DNA of 50,536 nucleotides from Microthrixaceae bacterium (GTDB taxonomy: Bacteria > Actinomycetota > Acidimicrobiia > Acidimicrobiales > Microtrichaceae): contig SKRR01000024.1 in the NCBI GenBank assembly GCA_007118345.1, positions 1 through 50,536 on the forward strand, read 5' to 3'. Below are positions 35,028-43,385 of this stretch, one piece after another; position 1 is the stretch's first letter, and each line of letters begins with the position of its first letter. The position numbers and the translations under genes were made by a program. Below the pieces are notes generated by a model. That model did no database searches and had not been told where the DNA came from. It was given only the letters and a program-made list of their open reading frames with translations.

Positions 35028-36301
35028 CGGTGGCCGCCGAAGGTGCCCGGCGCCGGCGCGACGACCCGCAGCGTCGCCACGCGGTGCCCGTCCATCGAGA
35101 CGACCTCGACGGACCACCCCTCGACGTCGACCACGTCGCCGACCTCGGGGATCGCCCCGCGTCGCGACATCACGAACCCACCCAGTGTCTCGAAATCGCC
35201 GTCCGGCATCTCGAAGCCGCACGCCTCGCGCACCTCGTCGGGGTGCAGACGACCCGACAACAGATGGGCTCCGGCCCAGCGGCGCACGCTCGGACCCCGA
35301 CGCGCCGGGTCGTGCTCGTCGTCGATCTCTCCGACGATCTCCTCGAGCAGGTCCTCGAGCGTGATGATGCCGGCGGTCCCCCCGTACTCGTCGACCACGA
35401 GTGCGAACTGACCCGTCTCCGCCTGCAGCTGCACCATCAGCGCCTCGAGCGGCTTCGACTCCGGCACCGCGAGAACGGGTCGGACGAGGTCGATCAGCGG
35501 CGCGTCGACGCGCCGGTCCAATGGGACGCTCAGCACGTCCTTCACGTGGACCACGCCGACGATGTCGTCCAGGTCGTCGCCTTCGACCGGGAACCGCGAG
35601 AGCCCGGTTGCTCCCGACCGTTCGATCAGGTTGCCGACGGTGGTGTCGACGGGCAACGCCTCGATTGCGACGCGTGGCGTCAGTGCGTCCGCCGCGATCT
35701 TGTCGCCCAGGCGAAGGGTGCGCTGGAGCAGTTCGGCGTCCTGGTGGGAGATGGTGCCGTCCTCCTCCGAGTCGCTGACCAGCCGGCGCAACGCCTCGCG
35801 GTTGCGGACCTCGGGCCCGAGGGGTGCGTCGCTGGCACCTGCTCGCAGCGCGATCCGCTGTGCTGCCCGGGCGAGTCCACTCGTGAGCGGACCGAGCACC
35901 GTCACCATCGCCGACGCGGGGCGGGCCAGCCACCTGCTCACGGTGTCGGGCCGTGCGGTTCCGACCGTCGTCGGCACCAACTCCCCCAGCACCAGGTGGA
36001 CGAGCACGGTGAGCGACAGCGCCACGGCCACCACCCACCACGCGGTCGGTCGGTCGACCCACGATCCGAGCACCGGCACCGCGAGCACACCCAGCCCGAG
36101 GCTGCAGGCGGTGATGCCGAGTTGCGCCGAGGACACGACCGCTCCCCGACGGTCGAGCAGCGATGCCACCGCACGCGCACGCGAGCGTGCCCGGCCGGTG
36201 CCGTGATCCCGGTCACGCGCCACTGCGACCGGATCGAGGGCGGCGAGCGCCACCTCGAGTGACACGAGGGCGGCGTTGAGCCCGATCAGTGCGAGCATCA
36301 T
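35024..36301 (-). CDS. CNNM/CorC family membrane protein with CorC_HlyC domain
   Basis: The 425-aa protein has the full bacterial CNNM layout: DUF21 membrane domain (about 1-150) with HLVLGELVPTTVG, paired CBS domains (about 190-320) with FALVVDEYGGTAGIITLEDLLEEIVGEI, and a C-terminal CorC_HlyC domain (about 330-420). ATG at 36301 has AGGA 7 nt upstream and puts the first helix at the N-terminus; an in-frame GTG at 36346 would add 15 residues. It heads a coupled operon with the shorter CNNM protein and the PIG-L deacetylase. Divalent-cation handling is likely. Confidence 0.9.
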   Translation of the reverse strand: MMLALIGLNAALVSLEVALAALDPVAVARDRDHGTGRARSRARAVASLLDRRGAVVSSAQLGITACSLGLGVLAVPVLGSWVDRPTAWWVVAVALSLTVLVHLVLGELVPTTVGTARPDTVSRWLARPASAMVTVLGPLTSGLARAAQRIALRAGASDAPLGPEVRNREALRRLVSDSEEDGTISHQDAELLQRTLRLGDKIAADALTPRVAIEALPVDTTVGNLIERSGATGLSRFPVEGDDLDDIVGVVHVKDVLSVPLDRRVDAPLIDLVRPVLAVPESKPLEALMVQLQAETGQFALVVDEYGGTAGIITLEDLLEEIVGEIDDEHDPARRGPSVRRWAGAHLLSGRLHPDEVREACGFEMPDGDFETLGGFVMSRRGAIPEVGDVVDVEGWSVEVVSMDGHRVATLRVVAPAPGTFGGHR

Positions 36302-36346
36302 GATCGGTCCTGCCGTGCGCACGCTGGGCTCAGGTCCCCGGGTCAC

Positions 36347-36415
36347 TCACGAGCGGCACACTATCCGTCCCCGGACCGCACCTCGGCCCGACCGGCCGCC
36401 ACTACGCTGCGGCCT
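36347..36415. promoter_or_regulatory. Divergent promoters of CNNM operon and marR-ABC
   Basis: TACGCT (36403-36408, plus) lies exactly 7 nt before the MarR GTG start, a leaderless arrangement. On the minus strand TAGTGT lies about 7 nt before a GTG that is not in the CNNM frame, implying a leader of about 55 nt to the ATG at 36301. No clear palindromic MarR operator is visible, though this is where one would be expected. Confidence 0.45.
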
Positions 36416-36892
36416 GTGGAGCGCCGCGACGAGGATCCGATCGCACGGACCCGCAGCGCCGACGCGGTTCGGGCCGCTGCACGCCTCGCGAAGGTCGCGG
36501 GTTCGGCCCTCGCCGAGGTCGACCTGACCCTCCCCCAGTACCGCGTGCTGGTCTTCCTCAGCCTCCGCGAGCGCCCCGCCAGCGACGTGGCGTCGCTGCT
36601 CGACGTCACGCCATCGACGGTCACCTCGGTCGTCGACGGACTCGTCGGACGCGGCCTCGTGGAGCGACGACCCGACACGACCGACCGTCGCAGGGTCGCG
36701 CTGTCGCTGACCCCGGCGGGCGAGCACCTGGTGGCCACCGGTGACCGGGTGGTCGGTGAGCGCATCGACCGCCTTCTCGCCCGCCTCGAACCCGTCGAGG
36801 CGGAGGCCGCCCTGGTGGGGCTCGAGCTGTTGAACGTCGCGATGGAAGCGGTGCTCGACGAGCGCTTCGGCCCGCCCGGCCCGACCCCGTGA
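36416..36892 (+). CDS. MarR family transcriptional regulator
   Basis: Winged-helix regulator (158 aa). The DNA-binding region (about 40-105) shows VDLTLPQYRVLVFLSL, the recognition helix VTPSTVTSVVDGLVGRGLVER and the wing DTTDRRRVALSLTPAG, all standard for MarR. The N- and C-terminal helices would form the dimer interface. Start GTG at 36416. It overlaps the ABC ATPase by 4 nt (GTGA), so it probably controls that gene and itself. The ligand is unknown. Confidence 0.9.
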   Translation: MERRDEDPIARTRSADAVRAAARLAKVAGSALAEVDLTLPQYRVLVFLSLRERPASDVASLLDVTPSTVTSVVDGLVGRGLVERRPDTTDRRRVALSLTPAGEHLVATGDRVVGERIDRLLARLEPVEAEAALVGLELLNVAMEAVLDERFGPPGPTP

Positions 36893-37674
36893 GAGCGGCG
36901 ATCGAGCTGCACGGCGTCGGGCTCCGCAGAGATGGCCGGGACCTGCTCCGCGACATCGACTGGACCGTGGGGTCCGGCGAGCACTGGGTCGTCCTCGGCG
37001 CCAACGGCAGTGGGAAGACCTCGCTGGTCCGCATCGCGGCGCTCTACGAGCACCCCTCCTCGGGGACCGTCGAGGTGCTCGGCGAGCGTCTCGGACGCAC
37101 CGACGTCCGCGAGACACGCCGTCGGGTGTCGATGGTCAGCGCGGCGATGGCCGACCTGGTCCGGGCGGACCTCGCCGCCGAACTGGTGGTGATGTGCGCC
37201 AAGCACGCCGCCCTGGAGCCGTGGTGGCACCAGTACGGGCCCGACGACGAACAGCGCGCACGGGACCTGCTCGACGATGCAGGCCTGTCGCACACGATCG
37301 GCCGGTCGTTCCGCACCCTTTCCTCGGGGGAACGCCAGCGGGTCCTGCTGGCACGGGCACTGATGCCCCGACCCGAGCTGCTGCTGCTCGACGAGCCCTG
37401 CGCGGGGCTGGACCTCGGCGGACGTGAGACGCTCGTCGATCGGCTCTCGAACATGACCGTACGGGAGCCGCCGCTGCCGATGGTCCTGGTGACTCATCAC
37501 GTCGAGGAGATCCCGCCCGAGTTCACCCACGTGCTGATCCTCCGGGAGGGCGTGACGGTGGCCCAGGGGCCGATCCGCGAGGTCCTCGACGACGAGGCCC
37601 TCTCGACCGCGTTCGATGTCGCGGTAGTCGTCGACCACCATTCCGACGGCCGGCTCAGCGCTCGTCGCCGCTGA
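36889..37674 (+). CDS. Stand-alone ABC ATPase (YlmA/ModF-like)
   Basis: Single-domain ABC ATPase (261 aa): Walker A GANGSGKTSL (about 37-46), signature LSSGERQRVLLARAL, Walker B LLLLDEPCAGLD and H-loop VTHHVEEIPPEFTHVLIL. The VEEIP.E.TH ending resembles the YlmA/ModF group. No permease or binding protein is adjacent, so its partner is elsewhere or it acts in another process. The start GTG overlaps the MarR gene by 4 nt, and its end overlaps glgX by 20 nt in the convergent direction. Confidence 0.87.
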   Translation: MRAAIELHGVGLRRDGRDLLRDIDWTVGSGEHWVVLGANGSGKTSLVRIAALYEHPSSGTVEVLGERLGRTDVRETRRRVSMVSAAMADLVRADLAAELVVMCAKHAALEPWWHQYGPDDEQRARDLLDDAGLSHTIGRSFRTLSSGERQRVLLARALMPRPELLLLDEPCAGLDLGGRETLVDRLSNMTVREPPLPMVLVTHHVEEIPPEFTHVLILREGVTVAQGPIREVLDDEALSTAFDVAVVVDHHSDGRLSARRR

Positions 37675-37676
37675 GC
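37653..37676. terminator. Bidirectional hairpin holding both stop codons
   Basis: GCTCAGCG (37653-37660) and CGCTGAGC (37669-37676) form a perfect 8-bp stem with an 8-nt loop. The plus-strand TGA of the ABC ATPase (37672-37674) and the minus-strand TGA of glgX (37655-37657) sit at mirror positions in the two arms. The symmetry makes it work equally on both strands. No T-run follows. Confidence 0.6.
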
Positions 37677-39769
37677 GGATCGAGCTCCAGCACGACCAGG
37701 CAGCGCCCCGACAGCTCCAACCGTTCGCCGCCGCGCACACGGCTCGCAGTGTCGGCGACGGCGCCATCGGCCGGCATACCGCTCGCCGTGTCGACGACGA
37801 CCCGCCACTGACCGCCCCAGTGCGGTCCCGGCAGCATCCACTCGATGGCCTCCGCTCCCAGGTTGGCGCCCAGCAGCAGGGTCGTGCCCCTGGCCACTTC
37901 TCCGCGCGGGCCGACCTCGGCGAGCTCACCGTTGAACCACACCGCGACCGCCGTGGTGCCGTTGTCCCAGTCGTGGGAGACCATCTGCTCACCGTCGCTG
38001 CGGAACCGGGCGACGTCGGGACGTCCGTCGCCCCCCACGGGGTCACCGGTGAGGAAGTGCCGGCGCTGCAGCACCGGGTTGCCCGACCGCAACGCCACCA
38101 GGTTCCGGGTGAAGGACAGCATCGACGAGTCGGGGTCCGACCAGTCGACCCAGGAGATCTCGTTGTCCTGTGCGTAGGCGTTGTTGTTGCCGTGCTGGGT
38201 CCGGCCCAGCTCGTCGCCGGCGACGAGCATGGGCACGCCCTGTGACAACAAGAGGGTGGCCATCAGGTTCCGGCGCTGCCGCGCACGCAGTTGGACCACC
38301 TCGGGGACCTCCGTCGGGCCCTCGATCCCGCAGTTCCAGGCGCGGTTGTCGTCGGTCCCGTCGTGGTTGTCCTCGCCGTTGGCCTCGTTGCGCTTCTGCT
38401 CGTAGGTCACCAGGTCGGTCAGGGTGAAGCCGTCGTGTGCGGTGACGAAGTTGATGCTGGCGTGGGGGTGGCGGCCATCGTCCTCGTAGAGGTCCGACGA
38501 ACCGGTCAGTCGGGCCGCGAACTCGCCGAGGTGACCGCTCCCGCCGCGCCACACCTCCCGGATGCAGTCCCGGTAGCGACCGTTCCACTCCGACCACAAC
38601 GGCGGGAAGTTGCCGACCTGGTAGCCGCCCTCACCGACGTCCCACGGCTCGGCGATGAGCTTGACCCGACTCACCACCGGATCCTGCTGGATGAGGTCGA
38701 AGAACGCGCTGAGCCGATCGACGTCGTGCAGCTCGCGCGCCAGCGTGGCGGCCAGATCGAAACGGAAGCCGTCGACGTGGAGCTCCTCGACCCAGTAGCG
38801 CAGGCTGTCCATGATCAGCTGCAGCACGTGCGGGTGGCGCATGTTCAGACTGTTGCCGGTGCCGGTGTAGTCGACGTAGACCGCAGGGTCCTGCGGATCG
38901 AGGCGGTAGTAGGCGCGGTTGTCGAGCCCGCGGAAGCTCAGGATCGGCCCTCCGGCACCCGCCTCGGCGGTGTGGTTGTACACGACGTCGAGGATCACCT
39001 CGATCCCGGCCTCGTGCAGGGTCTTCACCATGACCTTGAACTCCTGCACCTGCTCGCCGTCGTGACCCCCCACGGCGTAGTCGTTGTGCGGCGCGAAGAA
39101 CCCGATCGAGTTGTAGCCCCAGTAGTTGCGCAGTCCCGCCTCGACAAGACGTCGGTCGTGGACGAACTGGTGGATCGGCATCAGTTCCACCGCCGTGACG
39201 CCGAGCGACCGGAGGTGGTCGATCACCGCAGGGGCACACAGGCCGAGGTAGGTGCCGCGGTGCGGTTCGGGGACGTCGGGGTGGAGCTGGGTGAGCCCCT
39301 TCACATGTGCCTCGTAGAGCACCGTCTCGTGCCACGGCGTGTCGGGCCGGCGGTCGGTGCCCCAGTCGAACCACGGGTTCACCACGACCGAGCGTGGCAC
39401 GTAGGGGGCCGAGTCGGTGTCGTCGTCGGCCTCGACCGCGTCGTTCCAGTGGATCGTGCCCGACACCGCGCGGGCGTACGGGTCCAGGAGCAGCTTCGAG
39501 CGCCGGTGCAGGTCACCCGGCGCCCTGGGTCCGCTGGCCCGGAACCCGTACCGGGTGCCGGGACCCACGTCGGGCAGGTAGGCGTGCCAGACGCCGCCGA
39601 TGCACTCCGGCAGGCGCACCGGCGTCTCGACGCCCTCGACGTCGAACAGGCAGAGCTCCACGAGCTCGGCGGACTCGCTGAACACCGAGAAGTTGGTACC
39701 CGCACCATCCCAGCTCGCTCCCAGCGGTGCGGGTCGTCCGGGCCAGACGCGTAGCTCCCTGCCGGTCAC
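37655..39769 (-). CDS. glgX: Glycogen debranching enzyme GlgX
   Basis: GH13 isoamylase-type enzyme, 704 aa, that cleaves alpha-1,6 branches in glycogen and related maltodextrin. An N-terminal CBM48-like domain (about 1-130), then the barrel: DVVYNHTAEA, GFRFDLAATLARE (nucleophile Asp), LIAEPWDVGEGGYQVG (acid/base Glu) and FVTAHDGFTLTDLV (stabiliser Asp). The C-terminal beta domain begins near 590. The start GTG at 39769 overlaps the SRPBCC gene by 4 nt. No glycogen synthase or TreY/TreZ gene is present in this window. Confidence 0.95.
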   Translation of the reverse strand: MTGRELRVWPGRPAPLGASWDGAGTNFSVFSESAELVELCLFDVEGVETPVRLPECIGGVWHAYLPDVGPGTRYGFRASGPRAPGDLHRRSKLLLDPYARAVSGTIHWNDAVEADDDTDSAPYVPRSVVVNPWFDWGTDRRPDTPWHETVLYEAHVKGLTQLHPDVPEPHRGTYLGLCAPAVIDHLRSLGVTAVELMPIHQFVHDRRLVEAGLRNYWGYNSIGFFAPHNDYAVGGHDGEQVQEFKVMVKTLHEAGIEVILDVVYNHTAEAGAGGPILSFRGLDNRAYYRLDPQDPAVYVDYTGTGNSLNMRHPHVLQLIMDSLRYWVEELHVDGFRFDLAATLARELHDVDRLSAFFDLIQQDPVVSRVKLIAEPWDVGEGGYQVGNFPPLWSEWNGRYRDCIREVWRGGSGHLGEFAARLTGSSDLYEDDGRHPHASINFVTAHDGFTLTDLVTYEQKRNEANGEDNHDGTDDNRAWNCGIEGPTEVPEVVQLRARQRRNLMATLLLSQGVPMLVAGDELGRTQHGNNNAYAQDNEISWVDWSDPDSSMLSFTRNLVALRSGNPVLQRRHFLTGDPVGGDGRPDVARFRSDGEQMVSHDWDNGTTAVAVWFNGELAEVGPRGEVARGTTLLLGANLGAEAIEWMLPGPHWGGQWRVVVDTASGMPADGAVADTASRVRGGERLELSGRCLVVLELDPLSGDER

Positions 39770-40233
39770 CCGTCGCCGCCCACGACGGCCAGGAGACGTG
39801 GGCGTGAACGCTCGACCTCATCGGCGAGCAGCCGGTCGAGCAGCGGGACCCACAGCGACCCGCCGTAGTGCAGTTCCATCGTCAGGCGGACCGGGACCGG
39901 CGCGTCCCCGCCGTGGCCGCCGACCGGAGCGAGCGTCGCACGGAGCGTCCAGTCGCTGTGCGTCCGCCCGTCGAGCTCGCGCCGGGTGAAGACGACCTCC
40001 TCGAGCGGCTGGACCACCGACCGCACCATCCGGAGCCGCTTCGAGCGGCGGAAGGGACCGAGCTGGCCACGGAGGTCGACCGACCACGCGGGCCCGGGAT
40101 CGCCGGGGTCCTCGCCGGCGGGTGCCGCACCGCCCACGATGTCGAGCCAGCCGGGGTAGGTGCCGAGGTCCGCGACCACGGAGAAGAGCCGCTCGGGCTC
40201 CACCTCGGCCTCCAGCTCGGCGATCACGTCCAT
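39766..40233 (-). CDS. SRPBCC (START-like) family protein
   Basis: The 155-aa protein follows the polyketide-cyclase/START pattern: VEPERLFSVVADLGTYPGWL at the start, a beta-rich middle, and a long C-terminal helix (WVPLLDRLLADEVERSRPRLLAVV). Such proteins bind lipids or other hydrophobic ligands; none can be named. It is coupled to glgX by a 4-nt overlap, but no functional link is known. Confidence 0.78.
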   Translation of the reverse strand: MDVIAELEAEVEPERLFSVVADLGTYPGWLDIVGGAAPAGEDPGDPGPAWSVDLRGQLGPFRRSKRLRMVRSVVQPLEEVVFTRRELDGRTHSDWTLRATLAPVGGHGGDAPVPVRLTMELHYGGSLWVPLLDRLLADEVERSRPRLLAVVGGDG

Positions 40234-40263
40234 GCCACAGTCTGCCCCGTGCTCGCGCGGCGG

Positions 40264-41664
40264 TCAGTCGCCGGCGGGGACGGAGGAGGTTCCCCGGCCC
40301 CCGACGTCGGCGGGGTCGGTGGCGACGGGCACCGTTGCCGGCAGCACCGGACGGTTGCCGTAGGCGGCCTTCAACAGGGGGTACGGGTTCACCGGGCCAC
40401 GGCCGTCGGGATGGATCTCGAAGTGCAGATGCGGCGAGGTGCCACGGGCGTTGCCGGTGTCCCCGACGTACCCGATCACCTCACCTGCGCGGACGCGTCG
40501 GCCATCCTCGATCCCGGGCGCGAACGCCGACAGGTGGGCGTAGTAGTACTCGTTGCCCGAATCCCCCCTGACCCAGAGCTTGTTCCCGCCGAGTGAGGCG
40601 GTCCCGATCCTGGCCAGCTCACCGTTCTCCGCGGCGATGAGCGGTGTGCCGTGGATCGCGAAGATGTCGGTGCCCTGGTGCCAGTGCGCCGACGGGGTGC
40701 CCATCATCCGGGGGTAGCCCCAGCTGTCGATGAACTCGACGTCGCCCGCCACGGGAAACACGAAACCATCGATGTAGGCTTGGGCGCCCGCTTCGTAGGC
40801 CTGCAGCTCGCGGCTGCGTTCCAGGACCTCGGCGAACGCCTCGGGCACCGCGACGGCCAGCTCGTTCAGTCGCACACGCTCACGGCCGAGATCGATCGCG
40901 AGCTCGGCCACGTCGCCGTCGAGCGCACTCTTGGCCCGCTCGTACTCCCCGAGCAGCCGGTACTGACCGGAGGACAAGGTGTGGACGTACGCGCGGGCGA
41001 CGCCCATGTCGACCACGGTCTCGGCCTGCACGAGCGCCAGTCGTTCATCGACGTCCCCGACGATGTAGGCGCTCACGGCGTGCTCACCCAGCGCGCGTCG
41101 GGCCTCCTCCACCCGCTCGACCGCCTGCTGGACCGCGGCGTCCAGTTCACCGACCCGCGCCTCGAGCTCCGCGACCACCGAGGCCTGCGCCGCGACGTCG
41201 AGCTGCAGCTCGGTGAGCGTCGCCTGTGCCGTGAACAGGGCGAGGGTCGCCGCCTCGACGAGTTCAGGCAGGACGTTGACCGACCGCGGGTCGAACGAGG
41301 ACTGCGCGAGCGGGACGTCGATTCCGCCGTCGCCGGGGTCGACGAGATACGGCAGGCGAGGATCGCCCTCCAGGCCCGCAGGCACCGGTGGCACGTACGG
41401 CGGCTCCTCCGGTGGCACGTCCCCCGGTGGTGCCGCGGGCGCCGGGGGTGCCGGCGTCGACCCTCCGGGAGCCGGCTGCGAAGTCGCCGGAGGGGACGTC
41501 GCCACCGGCGGCATGGTCGTCGTCGTGGTCGTCCGGTCGCCCGGAACGGTGCTGGTGGTGCTCGACCCACCCTCCGGCTCGGCCCCGGCGCCGGGCGCGA
41601 ACAGGCCCGCCAGCAGCACGGCGACAGCAGCGATGATGATCATGACTCGGCGACGACGGTGCAT
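40264..41664 (-). CDS. Secreted M23 (LytM) peptidase with coiled coil
   Basis: Cell-wall peptidase exported by Sec (466 aa). A signal peptide occupies 1-29 (basic MHRRRRV, hydrophobic IIIAAVAVLLAGL, AGAEP cleavage), then a Thr/Pro/Ala-rich linker (about 30-100), a coiled coil (about 125-280) and a LytM domain (about 310-440). The zinc site is HQGTD plus HLHFE, so it should be active, cutting peptidoglycan cross-bridges. The layout resembles EnvC/RipC-type hydrolases controlled by FtsEX, which is inference. Only the last 466 codons of a much longer open frame belong to it; the start ATG at 41664 lacks a good ribosome-binding site. Confidence 0.9.
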   Translation of the reverse strand: MHRRRRVMIIIAAVAVLLAGLFAPGAGAEPEGGSSTTSTVPGDRTTTTTTMPPVATSPPATSQPAPGGSTPAPPAPAAPPGDVPPEEPPYVPPVPAGLEGDPRLPYLVDPGDGGIDVPLAQSSFDPRSVNVLPELVEAATLALFTAQATLTELQLDVAAQASVVAELEARVGELDAAVQQAVERVEEARRALGEHAVSAYIVGDVDERLALVQAETVVDMGVARAYVHTLSSGQYRLLGEYERAKSALDGDVAELAIDLGRERVRLNELAVAVPEAFAEVLERSRELQAYEAGAQAYIDGFVFPVAGDVEFIDSWGYPRMMGTPSAHWHQGTDIFAIHGTPLIAAENGELARIGTASLGGNKLWVRGDSGNEYYYAHLSAFAPGIEDGRRVRAGEVIGYVGDTGNARGTSPHLHFEIHPDGRGPVNPYPLLKAAYGNRPVLPATVPVATDPADVGGRGTSSVPAGD

Positions 41665-41680
41665 GGTGTGGAGATGGGAC

Positions 41681-41706
41681 GCCGACAGGTCCCCGTGCCT
41701 GTCGGC
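41681..41706 (-). promoter_or_regulatory. Strong 5' hairpin in the M23 peptidase leader
   Basis: GCCGACAGG (41681-41689) and CCTGTCGGC (41698-41706) form a perfect 9-bp stem with an 8-nt loop, 16 nt upstream of the M23 start. TACCGT on the minus strand (41716-41721) could be the -10, putting the stem at the very 5' end of the mRNA. It could instead terminate the thiN-thiB-thiP operon, whose last stop is 57 nt upstream. Confidence 0.5.
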
Positions 41707-41762
41707 GAAGTGGTCACGGTAGCTGCAGTCCCGCAGAAACACGAGGCTGCGACGGCAACCCG

Positions 41763-43385
41763 TCAGAACCCCGGTGCCGCTCCCTCGGCCCCTGCGGCAC
41801 GGTCGACGACCACGATCACCGCCGCACAGAGCAGGGCGAGCAGGCAGGCCATCGCCATCGCCTGCCCGTAGCCGGCGGCACCCGGTCTGGAGAGGAGCTG
41901 CTCGATCGCCACCGGGGCGGTCGGCCGATTCGACCGAGCGAGGAACACGGTCGCTCCGAACTCTCCGAGACACGCCACGAACGCCAGGCCCGACCCTGCC
42001 ACGATGGCCCGTCGGTGCACCGGCAGGCCGATCCGCCACCAACGTGCCACCGGGCCCGCCCCGAGCAGCGCGGCACTCTCCTCGAGCCGCAGGGGTGCGG
42101 ACCGGATGGCGGGCACCAGCACCCGCACCACCAGGGGAAGCGCCACCAGCGCCTGCGCGGCCGGAACCAGCCACCAGGCGCGCCGCAGGTCGACCGGCGG
42201 CCGCCCGACGGCCAGCAGCAGACCCAGCCCGATCGTGGTCGCGGACACCCCGAGCGGCAGCAGCAAGGCGCGGTCGGCCAGACCTCCGGGTCGTCGGGCG
42301 GCGAGCACGGCGGCAGGCAGCCCGAGTCCGACCGCGACGGCCATCGCCACCGCTGCGTTGACCAGCGATACGAACAGCGCGTCGAGCGGCGCGACCGCGA
42401 GTGAGGTCCCCGCGGTGACGGTACCGAGGTTGCGCCAGTGGGCGAGACCGAGGCCGTCGCCGACCCGCAGCGACTGCACCACGAGCGCTGCCAGCGGAGC
42501 GAGGGTGACCAGTCCGACCGTCGCCACCACGGCGAACGCGGCCGCGCGGTCGCCGACGCCGCGGAGTCGTCGTGGTGCGGCCCGCCGGCTCGCACCCCCG
42601 TCGCGGGCGGCGTGGCGGGTGAGACGGGCATGGACGGTGAGCGTGGCGATCACGGCGCCCACCTGGACCAGTGCGAGGACACCGGCGCCGGGCAGGTCGA
42701 ACTGCCGGGTCGCCCGAATCCAGATCTCGACCTCGACGGTGCTCACCGAACCGCCGCCCAGCAGCACGATCACGCCGAAGCTGGTGAGGCAGAAGAGGAA
42801 CACGATCACCCCCGCCGCCAGCACGGCGGGGGTGATCAACGGCAGCGCGACCCGCCGGAGGTAGCCCACCGGACCCGCTCCGAGCGTGCGTGCGGCACCC
42901 TCGAGGTGGGCATCGAGCACCGCCACACGTGCGCCGACGGTGCGCATCACCACGGCGAGGTTGAAGCACAGGTGGGCAGCGAGGATCGGCCACCAGGTCC
43001 CGCGCAGGTCGATGACGCCCTGAGCACCCAGCAGCGACGCGAAGGCCGCACCCACCACCACCGTCGGCAGCACGAACGGCACGATCACCACCGTGCGCAG
43101 CAGACCTGCGCCCGGGAACGTCCGGCGCGCCAGGAACCACGCGAGCGGGGTGCCGACCGCGACGGTCACCACACACGAAGCGGCCGCCTGGGCGACGGTC
43201 ACGCCGATGAGCCGCCAGGTGCGCGCCGACCCCAGCATCCTCGCGAAGGCGTCGCCCTCGGGGGTACCTCCTGGTGCGACGGTCCGCCACAACAGCGCGG
43301 CGACCGGCACGGCGACCGCGAGGAACACCAGCGTGACGGCGAGCGTGCCGATCAACGAGCGCCGCGCGAGCGGCCCGGTGGTCAC
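41763..43385 (-). CDS. thiP: Thiamine ABC transporter permease ThiP
   Basis: Fused two-domain permease (540 aa, close to the 536 aa of E. coli ThiP). Each half has about six membrane helices, and each carries the EAA cytoplasmic loop: the first is EGAARTLGAGPVGYLRRVALPLI (about 160-185), the second ESAALLGAGPVARWWRIGLP (about 445-465). Start GTG at 43385 overlaps the ThiB stop (GTGA); the GTG at 43403 would add six residues. It imports thiamine or TPP with ThiB. No ThiQ ATPase follows; the next gene is the M23 peptidase. Confidence 0.87.
   Translation of the reverse strand: MTTGPLARRSLIGTLAVTLVFLAVAVPVAALLWRTVAPGGTPEGDAFARMLGSARTWRLIGVTVAQAAASCVVTVAVGTPLAWFLARRTFPGAGLLRTVVIVPFVLPTVVVGAAFASLLGAQGVIDLRGTWWPILAAHLCFNLAVVMRTVGARVAVLDAHLEGAARTLGAGPVGYLRRVALPLITPAVLAAGVIVFLFCLTSFGVIVLLGGGSVSTVEVEIWIRATRQFDLPGAGVLALVQVGAVIATLTVHARLTRHAARDGGASRRAAPRRLRGVGDRAAAFAVVATVGLVTLAPLAALVVQSLRVGDGLGLAHWRNLGTVTAGTSLAVAPLDALFVSLVNAAVAMAVAVGLGLPAAVLAARRPGGLADRALLLPLGVSATTIGLGLLLAVGRPPVDLRRAWWLVPAAQALVALPLVVRVLVPAIRSAPLRLEESAALLGAGPVARWWRIGLPVHRRAIVAGSGLAFVACLGEFGATVFLARSNRPTAPVAIEQLLSRPGAAGYGQAMAMACLLALLCAAVIVVVDRAAGAEGAAPGF

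Noticed and set aside
35028-36062. 345 extra codons upstream of the shorter CNNM gene
   Set aside because: They overlap the other CNNM gene in another frame; the GTGA junction and first membrane helix fix the start at 35027.
41665-41762. ydaO-type c-di-AMP riboswitch before the peptidase gene
   Set aside because: Such switches often precede cell-wall hydrolases in actinobacteria, but the gap is under 100 nt and I see none of the conserved blocks, only one hairpin.
41665-43290. Upstream 542 codons of a 1008-codon frame ending in the M23 peptidase
   Set aside because: This part lies out of frame inside thiP and is Arg/Gly/Pro-rich with no domain; the signal peptide marks the real start at 41664.
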